Assembly: GCA_014218235.1 (NCBI GenBank)
Contig: JACBKR010001245.1
Coordinates: 558,001 to 622,000, forward strand
Direction: 5' to 3'
Source of the DNA: Colocasia esculenta
Taxonomy: Eukaryota; Streptophyta; Magnoliopsida; Alismatales; Araceae
DNA: 64,000 nucleotides
Positions 12,711-22,774 of this stretch are shown here, in pieces (position 1 is the first letter of the stretch; the number at the start of each line of letters is the position of its first letter). Both the position numbers and the translations under genes were made by a program. The notes under the pieces are model-generated. The model was given only the letters and a program-made list of their open reading frames with translations, had not been told where the DNA came from and searched no databases.

Positions 12711-14277
12711 AATTTAGATGACCTTTAGATGCACAAGGCGTTTCGCCCCTACTAACCCGCTAACTCGCCGTCTGATGCTGCTATGTCACCAACCTATGTA
12801 TACACATCCTTGTTTGATCACTGAGGATCGAAGAGGGACACTGACTATCATATATAATGGAGATTTTAACATGTCATCTTCTTTTTTATCTACAGTTTTC
12901 AGACTACATCCACATGTATTTGACGCTCCATTTTTTGGCGATAAGAACCAACGAAGCGGCCTAGCTCTCCACTTGTGATAGGAAGTTTTCCTTCTATGCG
13001 CACTGCGACCTCACCACTTCTCATGCAGTTTGATTATCTATCCAATCTAGATGCACCTCTGCTTCCCATCTCTCAACAATTTATCTTCGATGTTGTCAGA
13101 CGTTGGTAATATCATGATACCAAATCAATATTATCGGCACATGCACTTGCATGTGACATATTTTTTATTTACTTTTAAACATGTTTATATTTGTCACGTC
13201 CTACTCATATACTATTTTTGGAGGTGACAGAAAGAGCGAATTATTGCAGGCCGGGACGGTCTTATATATATACATAGAAAGTTGCAGCGAAATAATATGT
13301 TACATGTTGAAAATAAAACGTGGAGTAGGGCACATCCATGGCAATAATCGGATATACACATATGCATGCAGAACCATAGCAAACATGTATATGGAAAACG
13401 TCCAAATGACAACAACCAAAAAGGAACATATATGAGACAGATTACAGAAATATACATGCTTAATAGGATAGTAAAATATGCAGTAGAAGCGCCTCTAAGG
13501 AGACTCCCCTTAGAGAAGATATCACCCCCACAGAGGTAGTGCGACGGGTAAGGCGATCTCCTCCCAGGATATGACTACCACCACGAAACTAAGAACCGCA
13601 CTTATCTTAATTTCGCTAACAAAGCTATTGTAAACCTAATCCTCGTCTACATGAAAATGGGAATAGGAACAAAGAAGCATGCACCGGTCACCAGCAGAGG
13701 ACGGCGAAACGGCGACGACAAGAGGTGCAGTCGTCGGGGACGCAGTCGGGGACGCCGGAGCGGAGCAGTCGCCGGAGGGGACAGGAGCAGTCGTACGGCG
13801 AGCGGTTCCTCCGAGAGTCTAACAAGCGCGTTCTCCAAGCAGGGAAAGAGTAACCGTGATTAGGAATCCCTAATCGCGACCCTTAAACGCCACATGCACG
13901 CAGAAGGCAAAATAATGGGCCCGGTTTGGAGAACCGGCCCAAACAGCTCCAAAATCTCCAAGAAAGGGCAAAAACACAATTAGAAAAAGTAAAAAGGTGC
14001 TAAGGCAAGCCGGCTGGACCGCGCCACATAATAATATGTTACCTTCTGTTGACCCGGGTTTAGCTATCCCATTGCGTGGTGAGGGTGAGCTTAGTTGTAC
14101 CCCGAAGTATACATCTTCTACCCAACTAAGGTCTCACCTGGAGTGACACAATATTCTTCAATCTATTTAAATAATTGTGAAACTCCTTAAAAACAAGTGT
14201 TAAGCATTACAACTTGTTTTGAACATATTGATTGATTAATCCTTGTTCAACCTTGTTTGTTTGCTTGCTTGTTAAAA
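12711..14277. other. No gene recognised
   Basis: Mixed A/T-rich DNA with a GC-richer island at 13640-13860. No coherent gene is visible. From about 14040 the DNA probably belongs to the leader of element D, but no LTR border or primer-binding site was found. Confidence 0.35.
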
Positions 14278-16218
14278 ATGGACCTATATTATCATGCCGA
14301 TTTTTATTATGAGGACTATGAGGATAATGTTAGATCTCCATTTTTCCAATCCCATGTCCGTCCATCTCACCACCGTGAGGGACAAACATCCACTTCCTAT
14401 GGTTATGTGCACACGCCGCGCACTAGCCACTCTGATGTCCCTCCATACCTCACTCCAATCAGAACCCGGCAAGAGCCTGTCCCCCACCCTGATTCCACTG
14501 TCCATCATGTCCTACATGCCATTGATTAGCTCACGCCTCAACAACTAAATCTGATTCAATCTTTAGTTGAGGGTGTGACTCCTTCTCCCTCTCCTTCTCC
14601 CAGGCACCCACCTTTGTATATTCCGGCGACTTCGCCACATACCCCTATATATCCTCCATCACCTCGGCCCCTTGGCCAATCGCACTCCCGTGCTCCAGTC
14701 CGAACAGACCAACCCTTGGGAAGGCCCATTAATTCAAGGCCACCCCCATTTGCTTCCTCAGTTGCCCAGCAGCAACCCACTCCACTCCAGAGTGCTCTTC
14801 TCCAAAAATTAAATGATCTGGAGAATCAAATAAATAAGCTTTCAAATTCCAAGGGTGACCCCGTCGCCACCATGCCGGCTCTCCCTCAAATTTATATTCA
14901 TCCTTAGGAGATGCCAACGTACCGAATGTACAATGGCACGGGTAACCCCTACCTCCACATCAAAGAATTCCTTTATGAGTCTTCTCGTTGGCAGCAAGAC
15001 CCCACGACTCTGGCATATTTATTTAGGAGATCTCTTGATGGCCCTGCGCTCGAATGGTTCTATTCCCTAGAGCCAAGTGAGGCAGGAGACTTCCGCTCAT
15101 TACATAAAAAATTCCTTCAAAGGTACAAAGACCACGTCAGCCCTTATCTCTCTTTCACGGATCTAGCATCCGAGAAGATGGGAGCCAACGAGGCATTTGT
15201 ACAATTTGTTGACCATTGGAGGTCAATGGCCACTCTCTTGCAGCATGAGCTCTCGGAGTCAGAGCAAGTCAAAATAATCATTTCCAACTCTACTCCGAGG
15301 TTCAGGCACATTCTGGCCATAAACCAGATCGAGACGATGGAAGAGCTCTACGAGCGGGGGCGCTACATCCAAACCCATTTAATGGACTCCCCGATCGGAG
15401 ATCTTTTTCATCGAATTAATCCGAGAGAGAATGGATCAGTGTACGCCATCCACCATCCACCTCACCGCCACACAACACCCACTACATATACACCCCCGCA
15501 AACCCCCATTTACCATGGCATGCAACCACCCAGGCGTCCACTAATTCGTCCTCCTCGGACTCAGCAACCTCCAACTGGGCCTTACGATGCCCCTATATTC
15601 CATGAGGAAGCTCCTGCGCCCTACGTTGCGCCTGCTCCAGCACCCATGCCAGCTCCCATACCTCCACCACAACAACCACAACATCCCTCACCTCCATTAC
15701 AGCCTATTGCTCAGGCTGAAGTCGCCAATACCGAACCTATCCAGGAAACCACTTGGTGCTACAATAATGAACCTCCTGAGGTCATATTCATACGCCATTT
15801 ACCTACACCTCCTATCCTGCCATCCATTGCCATTAAGCCTTCCATAATCAAACCTCTGCCCGCCATTACACCTCCCATTATGCCAACACCATTGGCAACC
15901 CAAACTGAGCAAATCTTCCCCTTCATACCCATTACGCCTCCACAGGCCATACAACTTTCCACTCCATCCGCCTCTACCCCCATCCGACGGAGCAGGCGCA
16001 GGTTTTTAAGGAGCAACAAGCAGAGTCAGCAGGAGGAAGTCCTGGGACCGGGCATGCTGTTCAAACTCCGAGATTGCATTCCTCGCATGCCGGTCATTGT
16101 CAATATACCGGGCACATTCACTGAGCGGGAGTCCTCCCCTCCTCCAATCATGGCCGTCAAGAGGCCTTCTAATCAAATGCCAACCATTCCAGTCGGCGTC
16201 ACTTCTGAATCCTCATAG
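14278..16218 (+). pseudogene. Gag-like ORF of a Ty3/gypsy-type non-autonomous element (D), two in-frame stops
   Basis: One reading frame runs for about 640 codons, broken only by two TAG codons at 14527-14529 and 14905-14907. The N-terminal third is Pro/Ser/His-rich. A short coiled-coil-like stretch (LNDLENQINKL) lies at about 14806-14838. The retrotransposon gag core is at about 14911-15400, with the family pattern LDGPALEWFYSL...LHKKFLQRY...FVDHWRSM. A long proline-rich tail follows. Such gag proteins form the particle that packages element RNA. No zinc knuckle, protease, reverse transcriptase, RNase H or integrase follows, so the element could move only with helper proteins. The two TAGs sit where CAG would fit, consistent with cytosine deamination at methylated CHG sites. 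Confidence 0.75.
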
Positions 16219-16241
16219 GGAATTTCTCTCTCCAAGCTCTC

Positions 16242-16745
16242 ATGACCCCTCACACCATTGTTGTGAACCTTCCCACTCTAGTGAAGAGGTCAGCTTCTCA
16301 GATTGTGCTCACACACTCCAACGCCAAATCCTTGGCACAATCTATTGTTCAAGGGGTCGTGCCCCCTTCCATATCACACATTATACAATCTTTGGGCATG
16401 GTCCCCTCATTGTTGCTTCCAACTCAACCAGTGGAACTCCCTACCTTTTCATTAAGCTACATTCCAAGGGAGTTGTCACTTTCGCTTGAAACTTCGATGG
16501 AAGTCAGCAATCCAATTATTGAGAGCTGCTCAATCCCCCGGAAAAGAACAAGACCATCTACCCGCTGGGCACATTTTATGAGGAAATACTTGAGGGTCAG
16601 AACATCAACTCCCAAGCGGAAGCCTAAACGCCGGGCAAGGCAACAGACCAGGGGATCTCCTCCATCTTTTTCCCTTTCTTTCCAATCATCGTTTGTGCTT
16701 CTCAGCACCTTCCTATGGGTTCTCCACATTCCCTCCCAACGGTAG
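16242..16745 (+). CDS. Unknown ORF downstream of gag in element D
   Basis: A 167-residue open frame starts 24 bp after the gag stop in another phase. The first two thirds are hydrophobic and Ser/Pro-rich. The last third is strongly basic (RKRTRPSTR, PKRKPKRRARQQ), like a nuclear-localisation or nucleic-acid-binding tail. I do not recognise it. It could be a small accessory protein, a remnant of a longer polyprotein shifted by an indel, or chance. Confidence 0.35.
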   Translation: MTPHTIVVNLPTLVKRSASQIVLTHSNAKSLAQSIVQGVVPPSISHIIQSLGMVPSLLLPTQPVELPTFSLSYIPRELSLSLETSMEVSNPIIESCSIPRKRTRPSTRWAHFMRKYLRVRTSTPKRKPKRRARQQTRGSPPSFSLSFQSSFVLLSTFLWVLHIPSQR

Positions 16746-16789
16746 GTATTTTATTTTCATCTTTTGTATAATCCATTTTCTTGCACTGG

Positions 16790-17165
16790 GCATCGCACCC
16801 CTCTTTGTACCCCTTACTCTCCATTTCGTGCCCCTCGTGGAACATCTCCCTCCGGTGCCCCACGTGGCACATCTCCATTCCATGCCCCTCGTGGCACATC
16901 TCCTTGTCGTGCCCCACGTGGCACCTCTCCATCTTGCGCCCCACGCTGCGCACCCTCTTTTTTGGCCCCTTGCGGCCCACTTCTTCCTCTCTCTCCTCCG
17001 GCCCATCCGGATTCTTTTCTTCTTTCAGGGCACTGCGCCCTCCTTCTCCAAGCCCCTCTGGCCCCGCCGGAGTCTCCAAAATCTTTCATCCATTTCCTCC
17101 TCTCCATTTTCATGCGGGTCCTTCGACCCTTCTCGCATTGTTTTCGGGGCTTCAGTCCCCACACG
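16790..17165 (+). repeat. Hairpin array 3' of the element D ORFs
   Basis: Consecutive short hairpins share a layout but have different stems. GTGCC/GGCAC occurs at 16855-16870 and 16909-16924, TGCGC/GCGCA at 16935-16952, GGCC/GGCC at 16964-16977 and TCCGG/CCGGA at 16997-17011. GGGC/GCCC is at 17028-17040, TCTGG/CCGGA at 17057-17071, GGGTC/GACCC at 17116-17129 and GGGG/CCCC at 17146-17160. Loops are mostly 4-8 nt. Several units share the flank 'catctcc'. The open frames crossing this stretch on both strands are treated as noncoding. Confidence 0.6.
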
Positions 17166-19562
17166 TCTTTTTAATGAAAACAAAAAAATGTAAATTCTTG
17201 TAGACCTCTGAGTCTCGCTCCAGCGCAGGGCATTCGTCCTTTCTTTACCCTCCAAACTCTTACTATATTTACCAATGTAAAAAAAATTCATAAAAAGATG
17301 AATATTTCGACATTGCCATGCCATCGCAACACTCATGTTATGAGAATTCCGTGCCAGGAGTCCAAAATTCCCTCCCGGATCATTAAGGTTCGCCCTTGGC
17401 ATGGGCGCCTCACACATTTCACGGCACCCTAAGTCGATTGCTCCCGGCAGACACCGTCACCGTCACAACCATGCCTGAATGGCACAAATGTCTGTTTCTC
17501 CCCTCTTTCGGCCGAAGTATGGGTAGTAGAGGTAGTCGGGGCGAGGCACCCAACCCAAAAGCACTCCGTCATAAGAGGATGTCTCTAAATTGGGGAAAAA
17601 TCAAATGACCAATCAAAATAAAGTCCAATGCATGTTAAGAGCGGCAAAGTCCCCGCGGAGATCCAAATGGACCCGGTTGTATGCATGCAAAAATTAAAAT
17701 CAAATCAAGATAATAGGGCATGACAAAGAGTGGCAAAGTCCTCGCGGAGATCTAAATGGACCTGGCCGTACACATGTCCCTACAATCAAATGGTCATCAC
17801 TCAAGATTCCAAAATAATTCAAAAGCCCCAATGCTTAAATGAGACTGAACCTTCTGACAGTTGTGCCAAGGGAGGTAGTCAAACCCAACTCTTCAATACC
17901 CGTATCAAGCTTGTCTCCAAATCTTCTTCCCTTCTCCTTGTTAGACTTAGTCGCCTTTTCAAGCATGGCTTTGATAGTGGCACTGTTAGCCACAAGCAAC
18001 CAGCCCCTGGGCACCACGTTAAACTGCACGCCTTACTCTGCGCATTCTTTAATGACATGGGAGTCAACAAGGACCCCTTGCCAGTCGGTTTTCATAACCT
18101 TAATACTGCCATGGCATGGCAGTGTTTCAAAATCATCAAAAATATGAATATAAAACCAAAACTAAAACAAAAAAAAGATGAATATTTTCAAAATCAACAA
18201 AAAGATGAATATTTTCAAAACCAAATTTTTTTAAATATATTCAAAATCCCATAAAAATTTTGAATACATCCAAAAATCTCACAAAAAATTTGAATATTTT
18301 CAAAATCCAAAAAGTTTCTGATGGTCTTGCACAAAGCATGCTGCGCCTCTTGTTTGCGCCAAGGCGATGCAAATCTTCCCCTTCGTGGGTTCCTCCTATT
18401 TTGAACTCTCAACTTTCTTGACTAAGATCACCTATCTTCATGGTCTAACAAACAAAATTATTTGAGCTGTGTCTGTCGTTGACTACTTTATATATGCTCA
18501 CTGCTATGAATGAATGCTGTTTCACGATGTTTGTTATTTTGGCTAATGAGTTTTGAGTGCAGGATCCGAGTTACCTCATCCGGCGCAATCAGGCTGCTGC
18601 TGCTTTACCATCCTTATCTGCATCTACTATATGTTATACCTTTAGAGCACACCAAGGACCTTGTGGCTCTGAGGAATCTGGGATTTGAGTTCCCCTCTAT
18701 AAAAAATAATGATTATCTCAGAAGATCCTTAGCCGCACGTACGGATAGGCCGTTACACTTGGCATGTGAGGACGACGAACCCATGCATAAAAACCTCGGT
18801 CCTGATTCACCAGCGTAACAATATTATCCTTGGTTATTTTCTACTCCTCTTTTAGTCTTATTTTCCTTTTAGCCCAGCATACATGCATATTAAAATCTCA
18901 GTGGGAAAACCACTCTTCCAAGTCAATTTGAGGGCCATCCGCGCCTCTAGATTCAAAGCAATCTTGAAATATTCCATTCCGGGTCGAATACCCAACTCCC
19001 TTTGTTGTCGTCTCCGAGCCGATTTCCTTAAGAATCATTTTGTTTAGACTTATCCCTTTTATTTTCCTTCTCCTAGAGATCCACTTGAGGCAGTGGCAGA
19101 CGCCCCCGATTGTGCAACCTAACGGATTGTGTCCTTAGGTACTTCCCCGACGCTGGAAGTTGATCTCTCTTCCTTCTCTCCCAAGACCCACCTGCGGCAG
19201 TGGCAGACGCCCCCAATGGTGCAATCTAACGGATTGTGTCCTTGGGTACTTTCCCGACGCTAGAAGTTGGTCTTTTCTTTTCTTGTCTTTTTCCTTTGTC
19301 CAAGCATTTGTTTCTTTAGGTCTTCTTCCTGGTGGTGACTTCCTTGGGTGTTGGTGAAAGACTATTTTCAGGTGGCAGTCCCCAATGATTATGCGTGTCT
19401 ATTTTTTTCACCTTGGCGTCTACTTTTCAGTCCGCTCCCGTTTCACTCCACTTCGCTACACTCCATTTCTTTCATTACACTTCATTCCATTCACTCCATT
19501 TCACTTCACTTCATGTCACTTTGCTTCGCTTCCCTGCAAAGTGGACGCCAAGGCGTGGCAGC
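17166..19562 (+). mobile_element. Probable noncoding remainder of element D or a related LTR element
   Basis: No coding domain is recognised. The stretch has internal repeats: an approximately 89 bp direct repeat (from 17638 and 17727, around 'ggcaaagtccccgcggag'), A-rich repeats near 18170-18310, and a 107 bp direct repeat at 19084-19270. An inverted pair, ccttggcgtctacttt at about 19412 and aaagtggacgccaagg at about 19538, encloses a run of 'cacttcactccattt'-like words. Its position between gag and an LTR suggests element 3' sequence, but the link is not proven. Confidence 0.4.
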
Positions 19563-21022
19563 TGTAGACACGCGAATTCGGCTCCGCCGCGGGCAAATTT
19601 CATATTGCTCCATAATGCCACAATGGCCCTCTTTTTGCCTGGCAAGAGTAGTTTCCCAATATTTTTTGGATCTCACCCATTCTTCCCCGGTGCTTCCCCT
19701 TCATTTCCAGAACCCCTCGAGTATTATAAGCTTAAATTCCTTATCGCGACAGGCATGGCAACCGCATTATGAACGGCGTCTAGGATGCTGGACGCGATTC
19801 AGGATTTTATCGCGACGACTATAGAAGGCGCAACCCTAATGCGACGGCCTTCGGGGGCGCAATCATGAACGCGTCGGGCATACCAGACGCATTTATCAGC
19901 ATAGTGGAGTCGCGTCCGGCATGACCGCAGTGATTCAAAAGTCAAAAAGGCTATGCCCGGAAGTCGCCGCACTTGAGAGCCTACGCTGCAAAATTGTCAG
20001 AAAATCTCGTAATCGCATCCTGCCACCCAGATGCGATTCAGAAGGTCAAATCCAAATGTCACGTCAGCAGACAACACGTGTATGAGTCAGTTGCCTCGAA
20101 ACTGCGCATATTGTAATCGCGTCCAGGCGGCCCGCCTCGATTCAAGTCGCGGCGGCCTGGCCCGACGTGATTCTAAAGCATAGTTGAGGCTACGCCATCA
20201 TGCGCCCGTCACATCGGTTTGACTTTCTTAATCGCGGCTTCCTATTTGGACGCGATTCAAGAATTTGTTGCCTATAAATTGGACTCGAGGGTCATTTGTT
20301 CAAGGGGGGTTCCACGAAGCGGAGAAGCCCTGCCGAATCATCGCCTCGACTTCGAGCCATTCCTCGCCGACCCATTCTTCTTCCTCGGAGTCCGGCACCG
20401 TCGTCTCCTTTCATTCCACGCATGAGGTGGAAGCTTCTTCCTCCTCTCCTTCGTCGTCGAACCGGCAACGGCCCGTCACGCCGCATCAACGTTTCGGGAA
20501 GTACCCCCTCCCCTCTTTACCTTTATTTGCATTTCCACTCCCTCCGGGCCCCACATGGCTCTTTGCATTTCTATCTCCCCCGGGCCCCACGTGGCCCTCC
20601 TTTAATCTTTTTTTTTACACACATGCATGCACACACACACACACACCCATTTTAGGGGTTTAAAAACCACCATCCGGTGAGTCCTCCCCATTTTTATTCA
20701 TTATTTATTTGTTTGTGATTCGATGCTACACTTCTTATTTGACTAATCCCTATTTTCTTTGTCCTTTTTTGTCAGGGAAATCAAACGAAGAAAACGCCCT
20801 CTACCGCGGCCGGCCGTGTTCGTAGAGGAAAATAGAACCCACATCATCCCTGCGCAATCTCCCCGCTAAAATGTACGCTCGTGATCACTCTTCCAACTTG
20901 CACCCCTCGCGTGTGTATTTCCATTCGGTGCCCACGTGCACCTGGCGATCACGATCCTCTTCTCACCTAACGCCACCCTCTTTGTACTCGTCGTCGAAAC
21001 TCATCCCTCGGTGGTGTCTACA
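19563..21022 (+). mobile_element. LTR of family A (copy 1)
   Basis: The sequence begins TGTAGACA and ends TGTCTACA, an 8 bp inverted border typical of LTRs. It is homologous over most of its length to the block at 40811-42346. The first 700 bp are packed with GCGTC/GACGC and AATCGC/GCGATT inverted words. Flanks (ggcagc left, aaagg right) give no target-site duplication, so it may be a 3' LTR or a rearranged copy. It abuts a CACTA relic on the right. Confidence 0.75.
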
Positions 21023-21025
21023 AAA

Positions 21026-22001
21026 GGTAGAGGGTTCCATTGTGGAGGCGTACTTTATGAAAGAAATATTAATTTTTTGTTCGATGTACTTTGAACCTGA
21101 CATACAAACACGTCGTACTCGACCACCATGTAATGATGATGGGGGAGACTCCATTCAGTCCGACCGACTTTCTATATTTAAGTATCCTGATTGTGTGTAT
21201 GGACGTTCTTTGAGTTGGACGCTAAATGATAGAGAGTTGCACGTCGCAGAGATTTGTATTCTTTTAAATTGTATTGAGGTTGAATCTTATGTTGCATAAG
21301 TGCTCTGCTCACATTACGTTATGTCCATAACTTTTTGTTGTTTTTCATTCCTTTTATAATGCTCTAATGTTCTTAATATAGATAAATTGACTCAGAATTA
21401 ATTCAAAGATGTCCATATCTCACTGACGTGGAGGTTGAAAAAGAATAAGAGAAATCATTGTCTTCTTGGCTGAAATATCGTATAAGCATGATTACTCTTA
21501 CTTCTCAAGAGGCCAATGTCAATTTTTGACTAGTGTGCTCTCTATATGTATGTTGAAGAAGGTTTCATTACTAATCAAAGAATTCGAGAGATAAGTTATG
21601 TCCCATAAAAAATTTCATGTACATATCCAACATTTATTGTGAATGGATATAGATTTCACACTAGACAATATGGGCAGAATAAGTCAACGATGAATAGCAG
21701 GGTATGTGTGAGAGGAAGTACATATAATAAAAATGAATATGATTATTATGGTGTTATTGAGGATATATTAGAATTGCAGTATCTTGGAGATGACCACCAT
21801 ATAATTTTGTTTAAGTGCCACTGGATTGATCCTAATTCTATTCGAAATGACACAACACATGGGACTGGCGATATCAAACGTAAGTCTAAATTGAATACTT
21901 ATGATCCATTTATTTTGTCAGCACGAGCCCAACAATTCTATTATATAAAGTATCCAACGTCTAGAAATAAAGAAAGAAATGATCGGTGGGCAGTTTAAGG
22001 A
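21026..22001 (+). pseudogene. CACTA (En/Spm) transposase-associated DUF4218/DUF4216 relic
   Basis: The frame from about 21026 to 21299 begins KVEGSIVEAYF and contains YFEPDIQTRRTRPPCND, matching the DUF4218 part of plant CACTA transposase genes. After a decayed stretch (21300-21610), 21639-21998 reads VNGYRFHTRQYGQ...YYGVIEDILELQYLG...ILFKCHW...FILSARAQQFYY, the DUF4216 pattern. The order, DUF4218 then DUF4216 on the same strand, is as in intact elements. The catalytic domain upstream is missing, the left edge is cut at LTR A1, and the right edge at the B3 LTR. It cannot encode an active transposase. Confidence 0.8.
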
Positions 22002-22171
22002 TGTGGTAATACGGGACTAGCTAGGGACCAATATGTCTAATAGTGTCTGTCCTTCAACCACAAGTGCGCTACTAATGACGGAACAGAGAACGCTCGCAAA
22101 TCACAAGTCGTTGCTCCACTGTCGACTTTCCTTCAGCTAGACTGGCTACTCAACAAACAAACGAGTGAGTG
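22002..22171 (-). mobile_element. LTR family B, inverted copy B3, left part
   Basis: Homologous in reverse complement to about 43795-43935 of LTR B2, for example the shared 'cacaagtcgttg..ccactg' stretch. It continues at 45273 on the far side of element B. Position 22167-22171 (gagtg) is the left target-site duplication of element B. Confidence 0.7.
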
Positions 22172-22256
22172 TGTAACGTCGTGACCATTTGGATCCGTGT
22201 TTAATAGTTCTGGCGTGGTGCTCATGACCAATGTGGGGTCATAGAGCCTTGTTTGT

Positions 22257-22261
22257 GGCCT
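22257..22261. other. Target-site duplication of element C, left
   Basis: GGCCT precedes the 5' LTR of C and recurs exactly at 38403-38407 after the 3' LTR. Confidence 0.85.
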
Positions 22262-22733
22262 TGTGGACAGCAAAAATGGAACAAGAAGACCGGCCCATCC
22301 CTTAAACTCTCTTCCAGATGGGCAAGGTGGCAGAAATGAGGCCCACCAGTGAAGCCCCAAGAGCCCATGAGGTAATAGCCTTATCTCATCCCATAAAGGG
22401 GAGGTGAGGATAAGCTTTTGTAACACCTCCCAAAAGGCACTTCTAAAAATGGGAAAAAGGTGCCTATGCGCAGGAGGGAGGCAGGAGGTTGGCTGGCCCC
22501 TTTTTGGGTGGAAAAAAGCCTCTAGAAGCTTGGTGGGTGTGGAAGCACAAAAGGCCAAGAGAGGGTTACGGAGAAGGGGGGCTGGCTGGTTGTCTTCTCC
22601 ACCACAAAAAAAAGGAGCCAGCAGCAAGCAAGGAGGAGAGCTCTGGTTTTCTGCTCCAAGGCAGCAAAGAGGAGGCCCTCCCGTGAGGATTTCTGAAGAA
22701 GAAAAAAGAGAGAAGAGAAAGGTGAGATGAGAA

Positions 22734-22774
<41 letters not shown>

